This document shows, piece by piece, positions 7,821 to 15,131 of a stretch of DNA of 64,000 bases (its first letter is position 1; each line of letters opens with the position of its first letter). A model generated the notes under the pieces. That model was not told the origin of the DNA. It saw only the letters and a program-made list of their open reading frames with translations, and ran no database searches. Source of the stretch: Knoellia sp031844405 (GTDB lineage: Bacteria > Actinomycetota > Actinomycetes > Actinomycetales > Dermatophilaceae); NCBI GenBank assembly GCA_031844405.1, contig JAUZVC010000002.1, positions 806,001 through 870,000 on the forward strand, in the 5' to 3' direction. A program made the position numbers and the translations under genes.

Positions 7821-8105
7821 GTGAACGTCCTCGAGGCCAAGATCACCGTCAACCAGATCGCCCTCGTCGTGATCGCGGTCCTCATCGCCGGAGCCTTCAC
7901 CTACGGCGCCGTCGCGACGGGCACGTGGGCGTGGCTCGTGGCCATCCCCATGAACGTCGTCGGCGCCGCGCTCGTCGTGGCCGGAGGGCTGCGGCGCAGG
8001 GCGACCGACGGTCGGCGCGGCATGGCGATCTCGGTGCTGGGCGGACTGTTCGTCGTCGGGTCGATCTGGGCGGCCTTCATGCTGGGGAACGCCTTCCCCG
8101 CCTGA
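7821..8105 (+). CDS. Small membrane protein, last gene of the type VII-like cassette
   Basis: This 94-residue protein is chosen to start at GTG 7821, four bases after the previous stop; an earlier in-frame ATG at 7773 would overlap the upstream gene by 44 bases. It has three predicted membrane helices (near residues 10-30, 33-52 and 68-90) with a short basic loop (GGLRRRATDGRRG) between the second and third. No family recognised. It could anchor the cassette or protect the producer, but that is speculation. The gene is convergent with the Lrp regulator, which ends 12 bases downstream. Confidence 0.6.
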   Translation: MNVLEAKITVNQIALVVIAVLIAGAFTYGAVATGTWAWLVAIPMNVVGAALVVAGGLRRRATDGRRGMAISVLGGLFVVGSIWAAFMLGNAFPA

Positions 8106-8117
8106 CCTGTGCGACGG

Positions 8118-8609
8118 CTACTCTCCGCCGCGCTCGGCTGCCGCGGTGACGAGCGGCCCGGTGCGGTGGTCGAGGTGGGTGACGAGGCACATCGAGGTGT
8201 TGGCCCGCAGGACGTGGACGTCGTCGATGATCTCGTCGATGACCCGGCCGAGGTCGGCGTTGTCGCGGGCGACGATCCGGACGATGAGGTCGCCCGCACC
8301 CGTCGTCGAGTGGATCTCGAGGACCTCGGGGATCGCCGCGAGGTGGGCGACGACGGGTGCGTGCCCCTGTCGCTGGCGAATCTCGAGGGTGCAGAACGCC
8401 GTCACGGGGTAGCCGAGCGCGGCCGGGTCGATCTGCGGTCCCATCGAGGCGATGATGCCCCGGGCCTGGAGCCGGTCGAGCCGGGCCTGGACCGTGCCGC
8501 GGGCGACGCCGAGGCGCCGGGAGGCACCCAGCACGCCGACGGACGGGTTCTCGGTGAAGAGGTCGATGAGGCGGGCGTCGAGCGCGTCGATGCCGTCCGG
8601 TCGGATCAT
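8118..8609 (-). CDS. Lrp/AsnC family regulator, probable regulator of hppD
   Basis: This is a 163-residue transcription factor. The N-terminal helix-turn-helix (residues 8-55, with ASRRLGVARGTVQARLDRL) is followed by the ligand-binding RAM domain (VLEIHSTTGAGDLIVRIVARDNADL). I choose ATG 8609, which puts the helix-turn-helix at the usual distance from the N-terminus; longer frames only add non-family residues. It is divergent from hppD with 107 bases between the starts, so it very likely binds there and responds to an aromatic amino acid or keto acid. Lrp-type regulators next to hppD are common in actinobacteria. Confidence 0.87.
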   Translation of the reverse strand: MIRPDGIDALDARLIDLFTENPSVGVLGASRRLGVARGTVQARLDRLQARGIIASMGPQIDPAALGYPVTAFCTLEIRQRQGHAPVVAHLAAIPEVLEIHSTTGAGDLIVRIVARDNADLGRVIDEIIDDVHVLRANTSMCLVTHLDHRTGPLVTAAAERGGE

Positions 8610-8716
8610 GGGCACAGTGTCGGCCCCAACCCCCGACAAAGGCAACATCATGCGCAGACTGTGCAGCGCGGCGGCATACCGTTGCACATCCTGCGCGGAT
8701 CGGACAGCCTGCACGC

Positions 8717-9961
8717 ATGACCGACACGACCACTGCAACGCCGCAGGACAGCCACATCGACCTCACCGCCCAGGAGCGTGAGGCGAACCTCGACATCCAC
8801 GAGCTCAAGCGCCTCGTGGGCCTGGTCGACTACGACGAGACCAAGGACCCGTTCCCGGTCACCGGCTGGGACGCCATCGTCTTCGTCGTCGGCAACGCGA
8901 CCCAGGCCGCGCAGTACTACCAGAACGTCTGGGGCATGGAGCTCGTCGGCTACTCGGGGCCGGAGACCGGCAACCGCGACCACAAGGCCTTCGTCCTCAA
9001 GTCCGGCTCGATCCGCTTCGTCCTCAAGGGCGCGGTCATGCCCGACAGCCCGCTCATCGCCCACCACGCCAAGCACGGTGACGGTGTCGTCGACATCTCC
9101 CTCGAGGTGCCCGACGTCGACAAGTGCATCGCGCAGGCCAAGGCCGCCGGGGCCACCGTCGTGCAGGAGCCCGAGACCTTCTCGGACGAGTTCGGCTCGG
9201 TCCGCATCGGCGCCATCGCGACCTACGGCGAGACGCGCCACACGCTCGTGCAGCGCGCCGTCGACGGTCAGACGTATGCCGGCCCCTACCTCCCGGGCTA
9301 CGTCGAGCGCACCTCCACCTTCGTCAAGCGCGACGGCGCACCGAAGCGTCTCTTCCAGGCGCTCGACCACATCGTCGGCAACGTCGAGCTCGGCAAGATG
9401 GACGAGTGGGTCGCGTTCTACAACCGCGTCATGGGCTTCGTCAACATGGCCGAGTTCATCGGTGACGACATCGCCACCGACTACTCCGCGCTCATGTCCA
9501 AGGTCGTCGCCAACGGCAACCACCGCGTGAAGTTCCCGCTCAACGAGCCGGCGATCGCCAAGAAGAAGAGCCAGATCGACGAGTACCTCGAGTTCTACAA
9601 CGGCCCGGGCGCCCAGCACCTCGCGCTCGCGACGAACGACATCCTGCGCACCGTCGACGAGCTCCGCAAGGAAGGCGTCGAGTTCCTCGACACCCCCGAC
9701 GCCTACTACGACGACCCCGAGATGCGTGCCCGCATCGGCGAGGTCCGCGTCCCGATCGAGGAGCTCAAGAAGCGCAAGATCCTCGTCGACCGCGACGAGG
9801 ACGGCTACCTCCTCCAGATCTTCACCAAGCCGCTCGGCGACCGCCCGACGGTCTTCTTCGAGATCATCGAGCGCCACGGCTCGCTCGGCTTCGGCAAGGG
9901 CAACTTCAAGGCGCTCTTCGAGTCCATCGAGCGCGAGCAGGACAAGCGCGGGAACCTCTGA
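8717..9961 (+). CDS. hppD: 4-hydroxyphenylpyruvate dioxygenase
   Basis: This enzyme (414 residues) converts 4-hydroxyphenylpyruvate to homogentisate with Fe(II) and O2, the second step of tyrosine degradation. Two vicinal-oxygen-chelate domains are present. The iron-binding triad is H218 (in ALDHIVGN), H301 (in AQHLALAT) and E382 (in VFFEIIER), spaced as in known HPPDs. The N-terminal 40 residues are a variable extension. ATG 8717 lies shortly after a CAGCCT hexamer that could serve as a -10 element. The pathway continues 6-10 kb away with hmgA and fah. An Lrp regulator is divergent. Confidence 0.96.
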   Translation: MTDTTTATPQDSHIDLTAQEREANLDIHELKRLVGLVDYDETKDPFPVTGWDAIVFVVGNATQAAQYYQNVWGMELVGYSGPETGNRDHKAFVLKSGSIRFVLKGAVMPDSPLIAHHAKHGDGVVDISLEVPDVDKCIAQAKAAGATVVQEPETFSDEFGSVRIGAIATYGETRHTLVQRAVDGQTYAGPYLPGYVERTSTFVKRDGAPKRLFQALDHIVGNVELGKMDEWVAFYNRVMGFVNMAEFIGDDIATDYSALMSKVVANGNHRVKFPLNEPAIAKKKSQIDEYLEFYNGPGAQHLALATNDILRTVDELRKEGVEFLDTPDAYYDDPEMRARIGEVRVPIEELKKRKILVDRDEDGYLLQIFTKPLGDRPTVFFEIIERHGSLGFGKGNFKALFESIEREQDKRGNL

Positions 9962-9977
9962 CGGATCGCGCTCCGCG

Positions 9978-10023
9978 ACGGCGGGGTATGCCGGGTGCTC
10001 GCCACCCGTGCATGCCCCGCCGT
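9978..10023. terminator. Bidirectional hairpin between hppD and a convergent membrane protein gene
   Basis: A stem of about 20 bases with one bulge and one mismatch (9978-9997 with 10003-10023) separates two convergent genes. Its left arm contains the recurrent octamer GTATGCCG at 9986-9993. Confidence 0.7.
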
Positions 10024-10049
10024 TCGTCGTCCCGCCGTTGGTCCCCGCC

Positions 10050-11096
10050 TCAGGAGGGTTCGTCGCGACGCAGTCTCAGGGCGAGCAGGCCCGAGAGCAG
10101 GAGGGCGATCCCGGCGCCGAGCAGCGCGACGGCGGTGCCGAGCGTGCCCTCGGTCCAGTCGAGCAGCGCCTCGGGGACGGCGACCGTGACGCCGACGACG
10201 CCGAGCAGCAGGTAGGGCCAGGCGCGGCGGGTGAGGTGGAGCAGGAAGCCGATGATGCCGACCGCGAAGGTCAGCACGTAGCCGACCCACCGGGTCTGTG
10301 AGGCCAGCTGCCCCTGGGCACCTGCGAGGAGGAACCCGACACCGACGAGCCGGCCGGTGAGCACCTCCCGCCAGAGACCGCGCTCGGCGAGGACGAACCA
10401 GGCGACGCCCGCGGTGAGGAGGCCGAACCCGACGGGCCGGCCACCGTGGAGGCCGAGCTCCTGCGACAGGAACGGGACCGTGTAGCCGACGCCGACGACG
10501 AGCGCGGCGTGCGCGACGAGCGTGGGTGCGAGGAGGTAGGCAGCGGTGCCGAGCACGACGAGCGTCCCGAAGCCGGCGAGGCCGACCCTCGTGCCGTGCT
10601 CCATCTCGGTGCCGCTGCGCTGGACCTGCTCGAGGACGGCCACGCCGACCGCCGCGGCGCCGGCGCCCGCCGCGCTGGTCAGGAGCACGCTCACGAGGCG
10701 CAGCCGCGACGCGTGACCGCGGGCGCGCAGGGCCTCGAAGCCGCCGACCGGCCGGGCCACACCCCAGCCCGCGAGGGCGACGACGAGGCCGGCGCCCGCG
10801 ATCATCGCGACCCGCGTTGCCCAGCCGAGGTCGAGCCAGCGCGGGGCGAGGAAGACCGCGACGGCGGCGAGCACGAAGGCGATGCCGACATAGGTCGCGA
10901 CCTCGCCCAGCCGGCGTCGCAGGGTCGTCGTGGGGTGGGAGCCGAGCTCCGGTGCGAGGACCGTTCCGAGGAGGGCGAGAGCCTCGTCGTGACGGTCGGG
11001 GGAGACCAGTCCCGCATCCTCGAGGGCGGTGACGGCCCGGGTCGGGTCGTCGCCCATGGGAGGGACGTGGGGTCGAGGTGCCGTCTGGGTTCTCAT
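10050..11096 (-). CDS. DUF2157-like polytopic membrane protein
   Basis: This is a 348-residue integral membrane protein. ATG 11096 lies seven bases after a GAGGAGG ribosome-binding site. The first 60 residues are soluble and helical (ALEDAGLVSPDRHDEALALL), followed by roughly ten hydrophobic helices from about residue 65 to 340. The arrangement of a soluble helical head and many membrane spans resembles DUF2157-type proteins, of unknown function. It is divergent from the ribbon-helix-helix operon, so it could share that regulatory region. Confidence 0.7.
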   Translation of the reverse strand: MRTQTAPRPHVPPMGDDPTRAVTALEDAGLVSPDRHDEALALLGTVLAPELGSHPTTTLRRRLGEVATYVGIAFVLAAVAVFLAPRWLDLGWATRVAMIAGAGLVVALAGWGVARPVGGFEALRARGHASRLRLVSVLLTSAAGAGAAAVGVAVLEQVQRSGTEMEHGTRVGLAGFGTLVVLGTAAYLLAPTLVAHAALVVGVGYTVPFLSQELGLHGGRPVGFGLLTAGVAWFVLAERGLWREVLTGRLVGVGFLLAGAQGQLASQTRWVGYVLTFAVGIIGFLLHLTRRAWPYLLLGVVGVTVAVPEALLDWTEGTLGTAVALLGAGIALLLSGLLALRLRRDEPS

Positions 11097-11216
11097 GTCC
11101 AACCTCCTCGGTTCCACCGTCCCGCGCAGGGGGAGGGGACGACAGGGGCCGAGGTCCCGTTTGATGGGCGATGGCGGCGTGGTCGCGACCGGCCGTCCGA
11201 AGTGGTGCCAGAACCG

Positions 11217-11253
11217 TTGACAGTGACGTCAGAATGGTGTCACCATGACGTCA
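11217..11253 (+). promoter_or_regulatory. Promoter with three palindromes before the ribbon-helix-helix gene
   Basis: A consensus -35 TTGACA is at 11217-11222. Two perfect palindromes TGACGTCA lie at 11224-11231 and 11246-11253, exactly 22 bases (two helical turns) apart, with TGGTG-T-CACCA at 11235-11245 between them. The second palindrome runs into the start codon ATG 11253. The spacing suggests cooperative binding by a dimeric regulator, most simply the ribbon-helix-helix protein encoded here. Further TGACGTCA copies lie inside the operon at 11524-11531 and 12328-12335. Confidence 0.6.
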
Positions 11254-11777
11254 TGGAACTCACCCCCTACGTCGACTCGCTGCAGCGGGAGCTCGCCGTG
11301 GCCGCCGCGGCCGGTGGCCCCGAGGCCGAGACGCTTGCCGAGAGGCTCACCGCACCACTCGACGCCGCTGTCCGTCTCACCCTGCAGGAAGCCCTCGTCG
11401 ACGCTGCCGCCGAGATCACGCTGGCGCTCGCGCCCGGGTCGGTCGACGTGCGCCTGGCCGGCCGCGGTCTCGCCTTCGTCGTGACGCCGCCGGTCGCCGA
11501 CGCGCCCGCAGTGACGCCATCGGTGACGTCACCCGTGCCCGCCGCCGGCGAGGACGAGGGCGGGACCTCCCGCATCACCTTCCGGCCCTCGGACCGGCTC
11601 AAGGCCGACATCGAGGCCGCGGCCGAGCGCGAAGGGCTCTCGGTCAACGCCTACCTCGTCCGGATGCTCACCCTGGCCGTTCGCAGCAGCGGGCCCGCGG
11701 CGGGTGTGCCCCATCCCGGCGCTGCGTCCGTCGTCCCTCCCAGGGGCGGTCAGCGGCTGTCCGGCTGGGTCCGGTGA
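11253..11777 (+). CDS. Ribbon-helix-helix (HicB/Arc-like) regulator of the exporter operon
   Basis: This is a 174-residue protein. Residues 1-75 are helical and of unknown fold (LQRELAVAAAAGGPEAETLAERL); an Ala/Pro/Val linker follows. Residues 105-150 form a ribbon-helix-helix DNA-binding unit (SRITFRPSDRLKADIEAAAEREGLSVNAYLVRML). The same C-terminal type is annotated as toxin-antitoxin HicB in many actinobacteria, but no toxin is adjacent. The start ATG 11253 is embedded in a palindrome array, which suggests autoregulation. GTGA overlap with the next gene makes it first in a four-gene operon with DUF4097 and an ABC exporter. Confidence 0.78.
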   Translation: MELTPYVDSLQRELAVAAAAGGPEAETLAERLTAPLDAAVRLTLQEALVDAAAEITLALAPGSVDVRLAGRGLAFVVTPPVADAPAVTPSVTSPVPAAGEDEGGTSRITFRPSDRLKADIEAAAEREGLSVNAYLVRMLTLAVRSSGPAAGVPHPGAASVVPPRGGQRLSGWVR

Positions 11778-12619
11778 CGTCCCCCATGACCACCTCACCT
11801 CGCCTCCAGGAGCTCGCCGTAACCACCTTCGACACCCCCGAACCCATCCGCGCCCGCGTCCGCGTGCACGCCGGCGGGATCCGCGTCGTCGCCTCCGACA
11901 CCGACACCACGGTCGTCACGGTGACGCCGACTCGTCCCGACCGCCCCGGCGACGTCGAGGCCGCCCGGCGCACGACCGTCACCCTCCTCGACGGGGAGCT
12001 CGACGTCGTCGCCCCGCGCGACCGCGGCATCGGCGTCGTGTGGCGCCCGTCGTCGGTCGAGGTGCTCGTCGAGCTGCCGACGTTCTCGCACCTCGACGCC
12101 GAGACGAGCGCCGGCGACATCGAGTCGACCGGCCGGCTCGGTGAGTGCACGATGCGCACCTCGGCCGGCAACGTCCGAGCCGACGACACTGAGCGGGCGC
12201 GTCTGCGCACCTCGGCAGGCAACGTCGACGTCCGACGGGCGAGCATCGAGGCCGACCTCACGACGAGTGCCGGCAACGTCGCCCTCGGTGAGAGCGCGGG
12301 ACGTGCCGTCCTGCGCACGAGCTCGGGTGACGTCACCGTCCACCGCAGCGGCGGGCGCCTCGACGCGCGGACGGCATACGGGCAGCTGCGGGTCGACTCC
12401 GTGAGCGAGGGCGACCTCACGCTCGCGACCGGATACGGATCCATCGACATCGGCGTGCGCGACGGCACGGCCGTCCGGCTCGACGTCACCTCCGACCACG
12501 GCCACGTCCGCAGCGAGCTGGCGCCCACGGGCGAGCGGCCCGAGGACGCCGAGCGCTTCGCGACCGTCGGCGCGCGCACGACCTACGGCACCATCACGAT
12601 CCGGAAGGCACTGTCATGA
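11774..12619 (+). CDS. DUF4097 beta-solenoid-like protein
   Basis: This is a 281-residue protein of the DUF4097 family (putative beta-strand repeat). Short repeats such as ETSAGDIES, RTSAGNVRA, RTSAGNVDV, TTSAGNVAL and RTSSGDVTV recur every 15-20 residues from about 115 to 190, as expected for a stack of beta turns. There is no signal peptide, so it is probably cytoplasmic. GTG 11774 overlaps the previous stop; ATG 11786 is an alternative start. It is linked to an ABC exporter by a further ATGA overlap. Molecular function unknown; the pairing with a ribbon-helix-helix protein and a DrrAB-type exporter recurs in actinobacteria. Confidence 0.8.
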   Translation: MTSPMTTSPRLQELAVTTFDTPEPIRARVRVHAGGIRVVASDTDTTVVTVTPTRPDRPGDVEAARRTTVTLLDGELDVVAPRDRGIGVVWRPSSVEVLVELPTFSHLDAETSAGDIESTGRLGECTMRTSAGNVRADDTERARLRTSAGNVDVRRASIEADLTTSAGNVALGESAGRAVLRTSSGDVTVHRSGGRLDARTAYGQLRVDSVSEGDLTLATGYGSIDIGVRDGTAVRLDVTSDHGHVRSELAPTGERPEDAERFATVGARTTYGTITIRKALS

Positions 12620-13380
12620 CCTCGGCCATCAGCGTCCGCGACCTGCGCAAGTCCTACGGCGAGCTCGACGTCCTGCGCGGGGTCGACCTCGACGTCGAGC
12701 GGGGGAGCATCGTCGCGCTTCTCGGCAGCAACGGCGCCGGCAAGACCACCCTCGTCCGGATCCTGTCGACCCTCGTCGACGCCGACTCGGGCACGGCGAG
12801 CGTCGACGGCCTCGACGTCGCGACCCGGGGTGGCGAGGTGCGAGCGGCCATCAGCCTCACCGGCCAGTTCGCCGCCGTCGACGAGATCCTCACCGGGCGC
12901 GAGAACCTCGTCCTCGTCGCCCGGCTGAGGCACCTGCCCGAGCCCGGCCGCATCGCCGACGACCTGCTCGACCGCTTCTCGCTCGCGGACGCCGGCGACC
13001 GGAGGGTGGCGACCTGGTCGGGCGGCATGAAGCGCCGGCTCGACATCGCGATGAGCCTCATCGGCGACCCTCGGGTGATCTTCCTCGACGAGCCGACGAC
13101 CGGGCTCGACCCCCAGGCTCGGCTCGAGGTGTGGGCCGCGGTGCGCGAGGTGGCCTCGCAGGGCACGACGGTCCTGCTCACGACGCAGTACCTCGACGAG
13201 GCCGAGCAGCTCGCCGACCGGATCGCGATCCTCCACGAGGGGCGGATCATCGTCGACGGGACCCTCGCCGACCTCAAGGACCTGCTGCCACCGGCGGAGG
13301 TCGAGTACGTCCAGAAGCAGCCGACCCTCGAGGACGTCTTCCTCGCGGTCGTCGGCGCCTCGGAGAAGGGAGCAGCGTGA
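12616..13380 (+). CDS. ABC exporter ATPase, DrrA-like
   Basis: This is a 254-residue nucleotide-binding subunit of a drug or lipid exporter. Visible elements are Walker A SNGAGKTTL (near residue 40), signature WSGGMKRRLDIA (near 137), Walker B VIFLDEPTTGLD (near 157) and the switch region LLTTQYLDEAEQLAD. A glutamine in place of the usual switch histidine is normal in the DrrA (daunorubicin resistance) subfamily. At about 250 residues it lacks most of the C-terminal extension of DrrA. Start and end overlap its neighbours, so ATPase and permease are made together. The substrate cannot be read from the sequence. Confidence 0.93.
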   Translation: MTSAISVRDLRKSYGELDVLRGVDLDVERGSIVALLGSNGAGKTTLVRILSTLVDADSGTASVDGLDVATRGGEVRAAISLTGQFAAVDEILTGRENLVLVARLRHLPEPGRIADDLLDRFSLADAGDRRVATWSGGMKRRLDIAMSLIGDPRVIFLDEPTTGLDPQARLEVWAAVREVASQGTTVLLTTQYLDEAEQLADRIAILHEGRIIVDGTLADLKDLLPPAEVEYVQKQPTLEDVFLAVVGASEKGAA

Positions 13381-14150
13381 TGACCACCCACGCCGTCACC
13401 GACACCGCCGTCCTGCTGGGTCGCTCGCTGCGCCACATCGCCCGCAGCCCCGACACGATCATCTCCACGCTCGTCATGCCGATCGCAATGATGCTGCTCT
13501 TCGTCTACGTCTTCGGCGGGGCCATCCGCTCCGGCACCGACTCCTACGTCGACTACCTCCTGCCGGGGATCCTCGTCCTCACGATCGCGTCGGGCATCTC
13601 CTACACCGCGTTCCGGCTCTTCCTCGACATCCAGGGCGGCATCGTCGAGCGCTTCCGGTCGATGCCGATCGCCCGGTCGTCCGTCCTGTGGGCGCACGTG
13701 CTCACCTCCGTCGTCGCCAACCTCGCCTCGCTCGTCGTCGTCCTCCTCGTCGGGCTGGCGATGGGCTTCCGTTCCGGTGCCGGCCCGCTCGCGTGGCTCG
13801 CCGCCCTCGGCATCCTCCTGCTGCTCACCCTCGCGCTCACCTGGGTGGCCGTGATCCCCGGCCTCACCGCGACGTCGGTCGACGGCGCCAGCGCCTTCGC
13901 CTACCCGCTGATCTTCCTGCCGTTCATCAGCTCGGCCTTCGTCCCGACCGACACCATGCCCGGCCCGGTGCGGGCCTTCGCCGAGCACCAGCCGGTGACG
14001 ACGATCATCGACGTGCTTCGCCGGCTCCTCGCCGAGCAGCCCGTCGGCGGCGACGTCTGGGTCGCGCTCGCGTGGTGCGTCGGCATCCTCGTCGTGGCGT
14101 GGGCCGTGGCCGCGCGAACCTACGGGGGGAGCGTCGCCGCCCAGCAGTGA
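13380..14150 (+). CDS. ABC-2 type exporter permease, DrrB-like
   Basis: This is a 256-residue ABC-2 permease with six predicted membrane helices, starting with FVYVFGGAIRSG after the first. The family motif around ERFRSMPIARSSVLWAHV precedes the third helix. ATG 13380 shares a base with the ATPase stop (TGATG); GTG 13377 is an alternative. It forms the membrane half of the exporter with the gene at 12616. The operon ends here; a hairpin made of two inverted GTATGCCG words follows. Confidence 0.9.
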   Translation: MTTHAVTDTAVLLGRSLRHIARSPDTIISTLVMPIAMMLLFVYVFGGAIRSGTDSYVDYLLPGILVLTIASGISYTAFRLFLDIQGGIVERFRSMPIARSSVLWAHVLTSVVANLASLVVVLLVGLAMGFRSGAGPLAWLAALGILLLLTLALTWVAVIPGLTATSVDGASAFAYPLIFLPFISSAFVPTDTMPGPVRAFAEHQPVTTIIDVLRRLLAEQPVGGDVWVALAWCVGILVVAWAVAARTYGGSVAAQQ

Positions 14151-14172
14151 AGGTCGCTCCCGGACGCCGAAC

Positions 14173-14202
14173 GTATGCCGCGCAGCCCGCTGCACGGCAT
14201 AC
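14173..14202. repeat. Hairpin formed by an inverted pair of the GTATGCCG word
   Basis: GTATGCCG at 14173-14180 and CGGCATAC at 14195-14202 face each other. Adjacent bases extend the stem to 13 pairs with one mismatch and a short CCC loop. It lies 22 bases after the exporter operon and may act as its terminator, in the manner of paired uptake words in Neisseria and Haemophilus. Confidence 0.6.
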
Positions 14203-14205
14203 GCT
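14200..14205 (+). promoter_or_regulatory. -10 element TACGCT, leaderless-type promoter of the DUF4177 gene
   Basis: TACGCT ends six bases before ATG 14212. Its first bases are shared with the CGGCATAC word of the preceding hairpin. Confidence 0.4.
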
Positions 14206-14211
14206 CGGTCC

Positions 14212-14415
14212 ATGGCATACGAGTACAAGGTCGTGCAGATCCGCGAGGGACTCATCGGCGGCAAGATGTCGGCCGGCAAGCTCGAGTCCGTCCTCAACGA
14301 GTGGGCCTCCAAGGGCTGGCAGCTCAAGGCGATCACCTCGGTCGAGGTCAAGGGCCGCATCGGACCCGGCGGGGTCGAGGGCGTGCTCGTCACCTTCGAG
14401 CGTCAGGTCGGCTGA
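14212..14415 (+). CDS. DUF4177 domain protein
   Basis: This is a 67-residue protein of the DUF4177 family: one compact alpha/beta domain with YEYKVVQIREGLIGGK at the start and LNEWASKGWQLKAITSV in the middle, both typical. Function unknown. It is probably leaderless. Its stop TGA overlaps the frame of the following hydrolase-like gene. Confidence 0.85.
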   Translation: MAYEYKVVQIREGLIGGKMSAGKLESVLNEWASKGWQLKAITSVEVKGRIGPGGVEGVLVTFERQVG

Positions 14416-15119
14416 CGACCGCGCCCCGACCGGTCCTCGTCCTGCCGAGTCCGCTCGTCGGGACGGGCGCGTATGCCGTTCTCGCGGAGGCGTTCCGGCG
14501 CCACGGACCCGACACGACGGTCGCCGTGCCACCGCGGGCCGCCCGATCCGGCGGTGATGTCCTCGCGGCCTACCGGGAGGCGTTCGACGCCACCCGTCCC
14601 GGGCTCGTCGTCGCCCACAGCAACGCCGGCCTCGTCGCCCCGGCGGTCGCCGGCGGCACCCCGCTCGTCTTCGTCGACGCGGCCCTGCCGCCGGCGTCGG
14701 GGGAGTCCCCGATGGCGCCGCCGGCGATGCTCGGCCACCTCGACGCCCTCGTCGGAGACGACGGGCTCCTCCCGCCGTGGACCCGGTGGTGGGGCGAGGA
14801 CGACGTCGCCCCGCTCTTCCCCGACCGGTCGGCGCGGGCCGGGGTCGAGGCGTCCGAGCCGCGGCTGCCGCTCGGCTACTTCCGGACGACGGTGCCCGTG
14901 CCCGAGGGGTGGCAGTCGGGGCCGTGCGCCTACCTCGCCTTCGGCGGGACGTATGCCGTCGAGCTGGCTCGCGCGCGCCGGCTCGCCTGGCCCGTCGCGC
15001 AGCTCCAAGGCGCCCTGCACCTGCACTTCCTCCACGACGCCGACGGGGTGGTCGCGAGGGTGCTCGAGCTCGCCTCGGCGCTCGACGGCCACGATGCGGG
15101 GGCGTCCGGGCCGGTGTGA
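14412..15119 (+). CDS. Alpha/beta-hydrolase-like protein, start unclear
   Basis: This frame codes for about 235 residues with the look of an alpha/beta hydrolase: LVLPSPLVGTGAYAVLAEAFRRHG, then GLVVAHSNAGLVAP (a nucleophile-elbow-like segment H-S-N-A-G), TPLVFVDAALPP, and a late histidine pair in GALHLHFLHD. There is no ATG or GTG at a suitable N-terminal place. CTG 14412 overlaps the DUF4177 stop as CTGA and would allow coupled translation; GTG 14526 would remove the first strand. The start is therefore a best guess. Similar short proteins in actinobacteria are called hypothetical. Confidence 0.6.
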   Translation: MTTAPRPVLVLPSPLVGTGAYAVLAEAFRRHGPDTTVAVPPRAARSGGDVLAAYREAFDATRPGLVVAHSNAGLVAPAVAGGTPLVFVDAALPPASGESPMAPPAMLGHLDALVGDDGLLPPWTRWWGEDDVAPLFPDRSARAGVEASEPRLPLGYFRTTVPVPEGWQSGPCAYLAFGGTYAVELARARRLAWPVAQLQGALHLHFLHDADGVVARVLELASALDGHDAGASGPV

Positions 15120-15131
15120 CATCCTGCGGGC

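Noticed and set aside
11253..11777. Toxin-antitoxin pair
   Set aside because: The ribbon-helix-helix C-terminus resembles HicB-type antitoxins, but no toxin gene lies beside it; its partners are DUF4097 and an ABC exporter.
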